Source: Allocatelliglobosispora scoriae
GTDB lineage: Bacteria > Actinomycetota > Actinomycetes > Mycobacteriales > Micromonosporaceae
Assembly (NCBI RefSeq): GCF_014204945.1
Contig: NZ_JACHMN010000003.1
Coordinates: 2,604,001 to 2,668,000, forward strand
Direction: 5' to 3'
Length of the DNA stretch: 64,000 nt
Shown here: piece after piece, positions 26,108 to 34,318 of the stretch
Layout of the letters: every line of letters starts with the position of its first letter
Position numbering within the stretch: the stretch's first letter is position 1
Notes under the pieces: model-generated
Seen by the model: the letters and a program-made list of their open reading frames with translations, nothing else
Databases searched by the model: none
Told to the model about the DNA's origin: nothing
Position numbers and translations under genes: made by a program

Positions 26108-27966
26108 TCGGCCTGGCCCGCCGCCTGCTCGGACAGCTGGTAACCGGCCGCCTGCAACTGGAACAGCTCCGCGTAGGCGCCGCCACCGGCCATCAGCGTC
26201 ACATGGTCGCCCTGCTCGGCGACGGTGCCGTCGGCGAGCACGACGATGAGGTCGGCGTCGCGCAGCGAGCCGAGCCGGTGGGAGATGAGCAGGCTCGTCC
26301 GGCCCGCCCGGTGCTCCCGGAGCCGCTGGTGCACCTCGTACTCGGCCTGGGCGTCGAGACCCGCACTGGGCTCGTCCAGGATCATCAGATCGCGTTTGTC
26401 GCGCAGGAACGCCCGGGCCAGGGCCAGTCGCTGCCACTGCCCGCCGGAGAACCGGACCCCGGTCTCGGGATCGCCCTGATCGGACTCGCCGAAGAACATC
26501 CGGCTCAGCATCGTGTCGTACCCCCGGGGCAGCGCCTCGACGGCGGGGTGGACGCCCGCGCGCTGCGCCGCCGCGACCAGGGCGGGCCGGTCGTCGATGC
26601 TGGCGATGTCACCGAGCCCGATGTTGTCGGCGGCGGTCAGGTCATAGCTCATGTAGTCCTGGAACACGGCACCGATGCGCGCCCGCAGCTCGGTGATCTC
26701 GACGTCGCGCAGGTCGACGCCGTCCCAGGTGATGGACCCGCGGTCCGGGTCGTAGAAGCGGCAGACCAGCTTCACCAGCGTGCTCTTCCCGGCGCCGTTG
26801 AGCCCGACCAGCCCGACCGTGCTGCCGTGCGGGATGAACATGCTGACCCCGCGCAGGACCCAGGGGTGCTCGTCGCTGTAGCGGAACCACACGTCGCGCA
26901 GCTCGATGCCGCGCCGCAGCACGGGGAGCGCGACCGGCTCCGCCCGCAGCGGCAGGTCCGGTGCGGCGCCGACGACCACCGCGTAGTGGTGGAACATGGT
27001 GAGCTGCTGGTGGGTGTGCGCCACCGACACGATCAGCTGCTGCATCGCGCCCAGGACGCTCGGCACGGCGACGAGGAACAGGGCGACGTCGCCGATCGTG
27101 AGGGCCCCGGCACGCGCCTGCCGCGCCGCCCAGACCAGGCCCACCCCGGCGACGACGGCGCTCAGCGCGGCGAGTCCACCCTGGACGATCAGCTCACGGC
27201 GGTCCATCCGCCGCTTCGCACCGAACACCTCGCGCAGCTCGGTCAGCATCCGTCCGCGCAGGAAGCCGCCGATGCCGAACAGCCGGATCTCCTTGGCGGC
27301 GTCGACACTGCCGAGAAGGTTGCGGTAGAAGAACTCCCGCCGCTCGGTCGGGCCGAGGTCCCAGATCATCGCCGCACGCCGCCGGGAGAGCTGGATCTCC
27401 AGCAGCAGCGTCGGCACCGCCGTCGCGAGGACCGCGAGCGCCATGACCGGGCTGATCACCGCGAGCGAACCGAGGAAGCCCAGCAGCGTCAGAACGCCGC
27501 GGGTCACCCCGAACGTGCCGTCGACCACCTGCGCCGGTGCGGCAGCTCCCTGCTGGGCCAGCCGGAGCCGGTCCAGGAAGGCGGGGTTCTCGAAGTAGGC
27601 GAGGCCGCTGAACCGCTCCACCGCGAGATACAGCTCATCCTGTGCCAACAGGGCGACCCGCTGGTCCAGCTGCGTCCGCAAATACTGGTTGATCTGGGGG
27701 AACGCCGCGGCGGCGAGGCCGGCGACCGCCAGGCCCACCGCGACCGCCGTGACCGCGCCCAGCGCTCCGCCCGTCGTGATCAGGTCGATCAGCACCTTGG
27801 TCAGCCAGGCGGTGGTGACCGGCACCGCCGCCGCGACCAGGGTGGACAGTGCGTAGGAGGCGGTCGTGGCGGCGGCGCCGCGACGGGCGAGGACAGCCGC
27901 GAGGACGCCCACCCGCAGCAGGTCGCGCCGGTTCGGCTGGGCGGCCGATGTGAACTCGGCGGTCAT
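26104..27966 (-). CDS. ABC exporter, fused membrane and ATPase domains
   Basis: 620 residues. A six-helix membrane domain (about 20-320) is followed by an ATPase domain with Walker A GLNGAGKST (388-396), signature RFSGGQWQRLALAR, Walker B LMILDEPSAGLD and H-loop His in LISHRLG. There is no N-terminal C39 peptidase domain, so leader removal must be done by another enzyme, plausibly the nearby S26 peptidase. The layout resembles LanT/NisT-type peptide exporters. ATGA overlap with the redoxin gene puts both in one operon. Confidence 0.92.
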   Translation of the reverse strand: MTAEFTSAAQPNRRDLLRVGVLAAVLARRGAAATTASYALSTLVAAAVPVTTAWLTKVLIDLITTGGALGAVTAVAVGLAVAGLAAAAFPQINQYLRTQLDQRVALLAQDELYLAVERFSGLAYFENPAFLDRLRLAQQGAAAPAQVVDGTFGVTRGVLTLLGFLGSLAVISPVMALAVLATAVPTLLLEIQLSRRRAAMIWDLGPTERREFFYRNLLGSVDAAKEIRLFGIGGFLRGRMLTELREVFGAKRRMDRRELIVQGGLAALSAVVAGVGLVWAARQARAGALTIGDVALFLVAVPSVLGAMQQLIVSVAHTHQQLTMFHHYAVVVGAAPDLPLRAEPVALPVLRRGIELRDVWFRYSDEHPWVLRGVSMFIPHGSTVGLVGLNGAGKSTLVKLVCRFYDPDRGSITWDGVDLRDVEITELRARIGAVFQDYMSYDLTAADNIGLGDIASIDDRPALVAAAQRAGVHPAVEALPRGYDTMLSRMFFGESDQGDPETGVRFSGGQWQRLALARAFLRDKRDLMILDEPSAGLDAQAEYEVHQRLREHRAGRTSLLISHRLGSLRDADLIVVLADGTVAEQGDHVTLMAGGGAYAELFQLQAAGYQLSEQAAGQAD

Positions 27967-28508
27967 ACCGCGGCGGGCCGGGGCAGGCCGGAGAGCATGG
28001 AGCCGCTGGCGACGACGGTCCCGTCCGCGTTGACGAGGCCGACCGCGGGGAACCCCTTCACCCCGAAGGCCGCGGCCACCGGTCCCTCGTCCTTCTCCAG
28101 CACCACCCGCGCCACACCGGCGAGCTGGTCGATGGTCTCGGTGGCCTCCGAGGCCACATCGGAGACGACGACGGCGAAGACCCGGTCCGCGCCGCCGAGC
28201 TCCGCGGCGTAGGCGACGAACTCGGGCAGGCGCTCGCGGCAGGGCGCGCAGCCGGGCGAGAAGAAGCCGACCAGGGTGCCGTCGCGGAACGACGTGGTGG
28301 AGACCGCGTCCCCGGCGGTGGTGACGGCCGAGAAGGAGCCGATCTGGGCGCCTGCGGGCAGGATCAGGTCGCCGGCCGTGGGCCCGGTGGGCATCTTGGC
28401 GAGCAGCGCGGTGTGCTCGCGCAGGCGGCGGACGACGCCGAACACCAGGAGGAGATTGAGCAGGCTGATGGTGGTGACGACAGCGAAGGCGATCCATAGG
28501 TAAGCCAT
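27963..28508 (-). CDS. Membrane-anchored MauD/TlpA-like thioredoxin-fold protein
   Basis: 181 residues. N-terminal membrane helix (LWIAFAVVTTISLLNLLLVF) and a periplasm-facing thioredoxin fold with active-site motif FFSPGCAPCRERLPEF (Cys87-x-x-Cys90) and the cis-Pro region VKGFPAVGLV. MauD-type proteins handle disulfides in exported proteins. Being co-transcribed with the exporter and near an eight-Cys peptide, it is likely to form or shuffle that peptide's disulfides. Transcription seems leaderless from the ATG at 28508. Confidence 0.88.
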   Translation of the reverse strand: MAYLWIAFAVVTTISLLNLLLVFGVVRRLREHTALLAKMPTGPTAGDLILPAGAQIGSFSAVTTAGDAVSTTSFRDGTLVGFFSPGCAPCRERLPEFVAYAAELGGADRVFAVVVSDVASEATETIDQLAGVARVVLEKDEGPVAAAFGVKGFPAVGLVNADGTVVASGSMLSGLPRPAAV

Positions 28509-28514
28509 CCGCGC

Positions 28515-28547
28515 AGGCTAGTCAGCACGGATACAAGCGGCATACAA
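28515..28547 (-). promoter_or_regulatory. SARP-type promoter of the redoxin-exporter operon
   Basis: On the minus strand TTGTATG (28547-28541) and TTGTATC (28536-28530) are direct repeats with an 11-bp pitch. Then 9 nt, TAGCCT (28520-28515) as -10, 6 nt, and the ATG at 28508. The layout is identical to that before the signal peptidase gene. Confidence 0.65.
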
Positions 28548-28632
28548 CATTGATCCAGATCGGCTGATCTTTGATGGCGCGGTGGCTGCGCTCGCGCGGT
28601 AGAGTTCATGTTGCTTGATCAATCGAGGGTGG

Positions 28633-31600
28633 GTGCGAAGGTTGTCCCTGCGGTTTCGGTGTCTCGGCTCCGTGGAGATCCGCTGCGCGCACGAGTGGCG
28701 ACCGGTCGCCGGTGGCAAGGCCCGCACCCTGCTCTCCGTCCTCATGATCCACGCCGGTACGCCGGTGCCGGTCGCCCGCCTCGTCGAGGAGCTGTGGCGT
28801 GGTGCCCCGCCCGCCTCGGCACGGTCGCTGGTCCGCGGCTATGTCCTGGCGCTGCGCCGATCGCTCGGTGCGGAGGGTCCGGAGATCCTGACGGCCCAGG
28901 CTGATGCGTACCTGCTGGACGTGGCGCGGGAGGCCGTCGACGCGTACCGGTTCGAGCAGCTCGCCGCCGACGGCCAGGGCGCGCTGCGGACGGGCGACGT
29001 CGACCGGGCGGTACGCCTGCTCGGCGCGGCGCTGACCCTGTGGCGAGGACCGGCCTTCTCCGGCGTGGCCGCCTCGCCGCTGATATCGGCCTATGTATCC
29101 CGGCTGGAGGAGCTGCGCCTCGCCGCCCTGGAGGCCCGGCTGGAGTCGGACCTGCTCGCCGGACGGGCCGAGGAGGTGCTCGGCGAGGTACGACAGCTGA
29201 TGCAGGAGCATCCGGCGCGGGAGCGGATCATCGCCCTGTGGATGCGGGCCCTGCACGCTCAGGGGCGGCGTGCGGAGGCGCTGAGCGCCTATGTGGACGC
29301 GCGGCGCCGACTCGCCGGGGAGTTCGGCATCGAGCCGGGACCCTACCTCCGCCAGGCCCATCGGGACATCCTCGCCGAGGACGGCGCCGCGGACGCGGCG
29401 GGTACGCCGACCGCCGACCGCACACCACCGGCACGGCCCCGCGAGGTGCCCTGGCACGCGCCCGCCTCCATCGGCGACTTCACCGGCCGCCACGCCGAAC
29501 TCGCCGGCTGCCTGAAGATCCTCGAACAGGAACCGGGAGCGGTGATGCAGCTGGTGGCGATCTCGGGCCGGGCCGGAGTAGGCAAGACGACGCTCGCGAT
29601 CCACACGTCCCACCTGCTGCACGACACCTATCCCGACGGCCGGCTCTACGCCGACCTGCGCGGCGACAGCGCGGTTCCCGCACCCGCGGACGAGGTGCTC
29701 GGGCGCTTCCTGCGGGCACTCGGCGTGCAGGGATCGGAGATGCCGGAGACCACCGACGAGCGGGCGGCCCTGCTGCGCAGCCGATTGGCCGGGCGCAAGA
29801 TGCTGATCCTGCTCGACAACGCCAGCAGCGAGCAGCAGGTGCGCCCGCTGCTGCCCGGGACCGGACCCAGCGCCGCCGTGGTCGTGAGCCGTCGGCGGCT
29901 CTCCGCACTGGACGGCAGCCACTTCGTCGACCTGGACGTGTTCAGCCCGGAGTGCGCGCTGAGCCTGCTGGGGCGGATCGCGGGCGTGGAGCGGGTCATG
30001 GCCGAGCCGGACGCCGCCAGCACCCTCGCCGCGCTGTGCGGCCACCTTCCGCTCGCCGTACGCATCGCGGCGGCGCGCGTCTCGGCGTCGCCCGAGACAT
30101 CGCTGTCCTGGCTCGTCCAGCAGCTCATGGACGAGCGGAGCCGCCTCGACGAACTGAGCATCGGCGATCTCGACGTGCGGACCACCATCGCCGCCGGCTA
30201 CCAGGGCCTGTCCGCCGCCGAACAGCGGGCGCTGCGCCGGCTGTCCCTGCTCGACGTCGCGGACTTCCCCGCCTGGGTGGTGGCCGCGGTCGCCGACCTC
30301 ACCGCCGCCGAGACCCGCCAGGTGCTGCGTACCCTGGTCGACCGGCGCCTGCTCGACGAGACCCGCGTCGACCAGGTCGGGCAGCTGCGCTACGGCTTCC
30401 ACAGTCTGGTGAAGCTCTTCGCGCGGGAGCTGGCCCAGCAGAGACCGGCTGCGGCACAGCTCGCAGCGATCGACCGCGCGCTGGAGGGCTGGCTGGCACT
30501 GGCCCGGGCCGCCGGTGCGGCCCTCGCCTCGGGAACCCTGGCCCAGATCGGGCCGCCGCGAGCGGTCGCGGCGCCGCCGGGCGGGGTCGAAGTCGCGGCC
30601 CGCTCACCGTCGGCGTGGTTCGAGGCCGAGCGCGCGGCCATCGCCGCCGCGGTGGCGCAGGCGGCCGACCTCGGACGGACCGACCTGTCCTGGGGACTCG
30701 CCGCGGCGGCACACAGCTTCTACGAGCTGCGCGACCTTTTCGACGACGGGCAGCACGTCCACGAGACCGCCCTCAGAGCTTGCCGCGCCGCCGGCGACCA
30801 GCTCGGCGAGGCGGTCATGCTGCGCAACCTCGCGGACCTGTACAGCTCGAAGCCCGGCTCCGAGCTGGGGCAGAAGCTCGCCTTCGCCTCGGCGGCACTG
30901 CACCTCTTCCGGCAGGTGCGCGACACCCGGGGCGAGGCCGACGCGCTCTACCTGTGCGCGACGGTGCACCGGATGCGCGGCGAGCACGCCGAGACCGTCG
31001 CCCGGCTGGAGCAGAGCCTGCAGGCGTGCCGCTCGGCCGACTATCGCCTCGGCGAGCTGCATGTCTGGCAGCTGCTGGGCATGGTGCGCCGGCAGGAGGG
31101 GCACAACGATGAGGCGCTCGTCCACGCGTCCCGGGCCCTGACCATCGCCCGGGAGCTGGCCAGCTCCCGCGATCAGAGCGTGGCGCTGACCCTCATCGGG
31201 ATCATCCACCGCGACCAGGACGAGCCCGAGCAGGCGGAGCGGGCGCTGGTGGAGGCGATCGACATCGCCGAGGAGTCCGCCGACCCCGTGCAGCTCGCGT
31301 TCCTGCACGGGCACCTCGGCGCGCTCTACGCCGGCAGCGGGCACCCGCGTGCGCGTCCGATCCTCGAACGCGGGCTGGAGCTGAGCCGGGCGAGCCGGTC
31401 CGTGTTCGGGCAGGCGCTGGCACTCAACGCGCTCGGCCGGCTGGACCTCGCCGAGGGCGATGCCGCGGCGGCGCTGGACCGCCTCTGCGCCTCCGCCCAG
31501 CTCTACCGCGAGGCGCAGAACAGCTACGCCGAGGCCAAGGCGCTCGCCGTCCTCTCGGAGGCCTACCGCCAGGTCGGCGACGCCGAGCGGGCACGGGCCA

Positions 31601-31695
31601 ACGCCGGCGCCGCGGTGCTGCTCTTCCGGCGGCTGGGCAACGAGACCGAGGCGGACCAGATGGAACTCCTCGCGGGCGGCCTGTCAGGTGGCTGA
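28633..31695 (+). CDS. AfsR/SARP-like regulator (BTAD, NB-ARC, TPR), 1020 residues
   Basis: Winged-helix plus BTAD region (residues 1-245; SLRFRCLGSVEIRC and the BTAD ending FGIEPGPYLRQAHRDIL), NB-ARC ATPase with P-loop SGRAGVGKTTLAIH near residue 312, and TPR repeats over the last ~350 residues. GTG 28633 preceded by GAGGG is chosen; TTG at 28615 is an in-frame alternative. It faces away from the redoxin-exporter operon. With the paralogue at 23303 it brackets the peptide-export genes, so one or both probably control them. Confidence 0.9.
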   Translation: MRRLSLRFRCLGSVEIRCAHEWRPVAGGKARTLLSVLMIHAGTPVPVARLVEELWRGAPPASARSLVRGYVLALRRSLGAEGPEILTAQADAYLLDVAREAVDAYRFEQLAADGQGALRTGDVDRAVRLLGAALTLWRGPAFSGVAASPLISAYVSRLEELRLAALEARLESDLLAGRAEEVLGEVRQLMQEHPARERIIALWMRALHAQGRRAEALSAYVDARRRLAGEFGIEPGPYLRQAHRDILAEDGAADAAGTPTADRTPPARPREVPWHAPASIGDFTGRHAELAGCLKILEQEPGAVMQLVAISGRAGVGKTTLAIHTSHLLHDTYPDGRLYADLRGDSAVPAPADEVLGRFLRALGVQGSEMPETTDERAALLRSRLAGRKMLILLDNASSEQQVRPLLPGTGPSAAVVVSRRRLSALDGSHFVDLDVFSPECALSLLGRIAGVERVMAEPDAASTLAALCGHLPLAVRIAAARVSASPETSLSWLVQQLMDERSRLDELSIGDLDVRTTIAAGYQGLSAAEQRALRRLSLLDVADFPAWVVAAVADLTAAETRQVLRTLVDRRLLDETRVDQVGQLRYGFHSLVKLFARELAQQRPAAAQLAAIDRALEGWLALARAAGAALASGTLAQIGPPRAVAAPPGGVEVAARSPSAWFEAERAAIAAAVAQAADLGRTDLSWGLAAAAHSFYELRDLFDDGQHVHETALRACRAAGDQLGEAVMLRNLADLYSSKPGSELGQKLAFASAALHLFRQVRDTRGEADALYLCATVHRMRGEHAETVARLEQSLQACRSADYRLGELHVWQLLGMVRRQEGHNDEALVHASRALTIARELASSRDQSVALTLIGIIHRDQDEPEQAERALVEAIDIAEESADPVQLAFLHGHLGALYAGSGHPRARPILERGLELSRASRSVFGQALALNALGRLDLAEGDAAAALDRLCASAQLYREAQNSYAEAKALAVLSEAYRQVGDAERARANAGAAVLLFRRLGNETEADQMELLAGGLSGG

Positions 31696-31739
31696 CAGGT
31701 AGATATAGCGATGTCATCTCGGCGGCCTATCATGCGGGC

Positions 31740-33080
31740 ATGCTGGTGCCGGGCGCGCCGACCACGTCCCGGTTCGCCGAGGGCGTGCGGGTCGCCGTCA
31801 ACGACCGGCTCGCCGAGCTGCTCGGCGCCGAGGGACCCTTCCGCGACATCTACGCCTACGTGCTCTCCCGGCCCGGCAAGCGCCTCCGCGCCGGGCTCAC
31901 CGTCGCAGCCAGTCGGCTCGACCCCGGTGAGCGTAGCGACGAGGGAAGGCGCCGCGCAGGGGCGCGCGGAGCGGAGCGGCCCGGAAATACCGAGCGCAGT
32001 GGAGCGCGTCGCGACGCCTGGACTGAGGAGCGTAGCGACGAGGGAAGGCGCCGCGCAGGGGCGCGCGGAGCGGAGCGGCCCGGAAATACCGAGCGCAGTG
32101 GAGCGCGTCGCGACGCCTGGACTGAGGAGCGTAGCGACGAGGGAAGGCGCCGCGCAGGGGCGCGCGGAGCGGAGCGGCCCGGAAATACCGAGCGCAGTGG
32201 AGCGCGTCGCGACGCCTGGACTGAGGAGCGTAGCGACGAGGGAAGGCGCCGCACAGAGGCGCGCGGGAGCGAAGCGACCCAGAAATACAGCGTGTCCGAT
32301 GCGGACGTGCTGGACCTGGCCTGCGCGGTGGAGATGCTGCACGAGGCGTCGCTGCTGCACGACGACATCTGCGACGGCTCCCTGATCCGGCGCGGCGGCC
32401 CGTCCGTGGCGGCAAGTTCCGGCACCCGCACGGCGGCCCTGGCCGGGCTGCACATGGCCGGTGCGGCGCTGCGTCTCTTCGCCGACGTCCTCGGCCGCAA
32501 CCCGGTCGTCGCCGCGCAGGTCAGCGCACCCTGGGGCGTCAACGAACTGCACCGGGTCGGCGAGCTGGCGCTGGGCCAGATCATCGAGAGCGTCCCGCCG
32601 ACCGCCACCGACCTCGCCGGGCTGCGGCGCAACTACCGCCTCGTCGCCGTGGCGAAGACCGGCACGCTCTTCCGGCTCGCCTGCGCGCACGGCGGTGCCG
32701 CGGCGGGCTGCGACCGCGACGGCCTGCGGGCGCTGGCCCGGTACGCCGACCACCTCGCCGTGGCGTTCCAGATCATGGACGACATCCACGACGTGCAGAG
32801 CCCCACCGGCACCGATCTCGCCGGGCACATCACCACCTGGCCGGTGCTCGAGTGGCTCGGCTCGCGGCCGAACGCGGCCGAGCAGTGGCGTGCCGCCGGT
32901 GCCGCGGCGGCGAACCTCGACCGGATCCGCGCCGACGTGGTGGGCAGCGGGGCTGTCGAGCTCGCCCGTACCGGAGCCGCTCGCGAGGCCGAGGCGGCGA
33001 GGGCCGCGCTCGACGGGTTCCCCGACACCGACGGGCACCGCCATCTCGCCGAACTCTGCTCCGCGGTGCTGGCCCGATGA
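31740..33080 (+). CDS. Polyprenyl diphosphate synthase with an internal repeat insert
   Basis: 446 residues. Both Asp-rich motifs of trans-prenyltransferases are present: DDICD (from Asp208) and DDIHD (from Asp347), as is the upstream substrate-binding segment RPGKRLRAGL. Between that segment and SDADVLDLACAVEMLHEASLL lies an insert of about 119 residues, made of three identical 33-residue units and a partial fourth. Without it the protein would be a normal ~327 residues. The repeats sit in a surface loop region before the first catalytic helix, so activity may survive. Start and stop are coupled to a terpene-type operon. Confidence 0.88.
   Translation: MLVPGAPTTSRFAEGVRVAVNDRLAELLGAEGPFRDIYAYVLSRPGKRLRAGLTVAASRLDPGERSDEGRRRAGARGAERPGNTERSGARRDAWTEERSDEGRRRAGARGAERPGNTERSGARRDAWTEERSDEGRRRAGARGAERPGNTERSGARRDAWTEERSDEGRRRTEARGSEATQKYSVSDADVLDLACAVEMLHEASLLHDDICDGSLIRRGGPSVAASSGTRTAALAGLHMAGAALRLFADVLGRNPVVAAQVSAPWGVNELHRVGELALGQIIESVPPTATDLAGLRRNYRLVAVAKTGTLFRLACAHGGAAAGCDRDGLRALARYADHLAVAFQIMDDIHDVQSPTGTDLAGHITTWPVLEWLGSRPNAAEQWRAAGAAAANLDRIRADVVGSGAVELARTGAAREAEAARAALDGFPDTDGHRHLAELCSAVLAR
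31929..32290. repeat. 99-bp tandem repeat, three perfect copies and a degenerate partial fourth
   Basis: Units start at 31929, 32028, 32127 and 32226 with GAGCGTAGCGACGAGGGAAG. The first three 99-bp copies appear identical; the fourth is diverged and ends near 32290. Each contains the palindrome GCGTCGCGACGC and several GGAGCG blocks, like short dispersed palindromic elements of Micromonosporaceae. 99 is divisible by three, so every reading frame stays in phase, and the minus strand is also open across it. Confidence 0.95.
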
Positions 33081-34318
33081 GCCGGGGCGCGATCTCCGCC
33101 GACGGGGTCCGCCGCCTCGGGCTGGTCCTGCGCGGGATCGCGTCGCTGCGCAGCCCGCCCGACCTCGCCGGTGTCCTCGCCGCACCCGACCCGGTGGCGA
33201 TGGGGCGGCGGGCACTCGTACCCATGGCCAGGCATTTGGGCGTCGCGACCTGCCTGCTGCCGGCCGCGATGCGCGAGGAGGCGACCGCAGCGTTCCTGGC
33301 CTGCCGGGTGCTGGACGCCTTCGAGGACCTGGGGGAGGACCGCGCGGCGCGGCTGGGGCTCGCCGTCGACTACCTGTGCGGGCGGCGGGCGCGGCCGCCG
33401 GAGCTGCTGGGCCCGGTGCCGGGCCGGCGGCTGGACCGGCTCGACGCGGTGCTGGCGGGCCGGATCGCCGATGTGCGCGACCTGCTGCTGGCGCTGCCCG
33501 CCGAGCGCCGGGCCCGGATCCGGTCGCTGCTCGACGACATCGGCGCCGCGATGGCCCGCAATCTCGCGCATCCGCTGCCGCGTGACACCTACGGCCGGGA
33601 GGTTCTCGGCCGGGTGGTCCGCTACGCCGTCGAACTCGTCGCGGCGCGGCCGGTCCCGGCGGACCTCTGCGGTGCGGTCGGCGTCCTCGCGCAGATGGCG
33701 AACGACCTGCGCGACGGCGATGGCGAACCGTACGGCGCCACCACCCGCGCCGAGCTCTCCCGGCAGGTGTTCCTGCGGCTGCCGCCGCTGGTCCTCGCCG
33801 CGTTCGCGCTGCTCGGCCAGGTCGGCGCCGCGCCGCGCGGCCGGGGTGTGCGAGCCGCCGCCGCCTACGTCACCGTGACCACCGCCGGATTCCTGTGTGG
33901 ACAGGCGGGGGTGCGCGCTCCCTACCGGCGCCGGGCCCAGCTTCCCGCCGCCCTGCTCGCGGCGCTCGGTCCGCGGCGGTTCACCGCCGTGCTGGACCGG
34001 GTCCGGGCCGCCGTCAACGAAGCGGTCACCCATCTCGGCGGTACGCGGGGGATCACCCTCGTCGACGCCGCGCCGCCGAGCGGGACGGGCCTGCCGGAGC
34101 TGCTCGTCGGGGCCGCGTTCCGGCTCGTCGGCGACCTGCCGACCGGCCCGCTCACCGGCGGACTCGCCGGAACCCACGTCCTGCGCGTGATGCTCGCCGA
34201 CCAGCTCGCGCTCGGCGCGCTCAACGGTCTCGACGAGCGCGGGCCCGACTTCATCGACGAGATGCGCCACCTCGCCGACCTGATCCAGCAGGCAGCCGTC
34301 AAAGGAGTGAGGCCATGA
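33077..34318 (+). CDS. Squalene/phytoene synthase-like enzyme
   Basis: 413 residues. Two Asp-rich motifs fit head-to-head prenyl synthases: CRVLDAFEDLGED (Asp80-Asp84) and QMANDLRDGDGE. The first matches the CRxLDxxED pattern of squalene-type synthases closely. The last ~120 residues extend beyond the usual domain, so the protein may have an additional role. ATGA overlaps join it to the prenyl synthase before it and the desaturase after it. The prenyl synthase presumably supplies its substrate. Product unknown. Confidence 0.8.
   Translation: MSRGAISADGVRRLGLVLRGIASLRSPPDLAGVLAAPDPVAMGRRALVPMARHLGVATCLLPAAMREEATAAFLACRVLDAFEDLGEDRAARLGLAVDYLCGRRARPPELLGPVPGRRLDRLDAVLAGRIADVRDLLLALPAERRARIRSLLDDIGAAMARNLAHPLPRDTYGREVLGRVVRYAVELVAARPVPADLCGAVGVLAQMANDLRDGDGEPYGATTRAELSRQVFLRLPPLVLAAFALLGQVGAAPRGRGVRAAAAYVTVTTAGFLCGQAGVRAPYRRRAQLPAALLAALGPRRFTAVLDRVRAAVNEAVTHLGGTRGITLVDAAPPSGTGLPELLVGAAFRLVGDLPTGPLTGGLAGTHVLRVMLADQLALGALNGLDERGPDFIDEMRHLADLIQQAAVKGVRP

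Noticed and set aside
23198-26437. A minus-strand frame of more than 1000 codons opposite the first AfsR-like gene
   Set aside because: It mirrors a clear BTAD/NB-ARC/TPR gene, is Gln/Gly/Arg-rich without any motif, and overlaps the ABC exporter's end. High GC keeps antisense frames open.
31929-32290. CRISPR array
   Set aside because: The units are directly abutting 99-bp identical copies with no variable spacers.
31856-32632. Minus-strand frames across the 99-bp repeats
   Set aside because: Open only because the repeat length is a multiple of three; no motif or start signal, while the plus strand gives an intact prenyl synthase on both sides.
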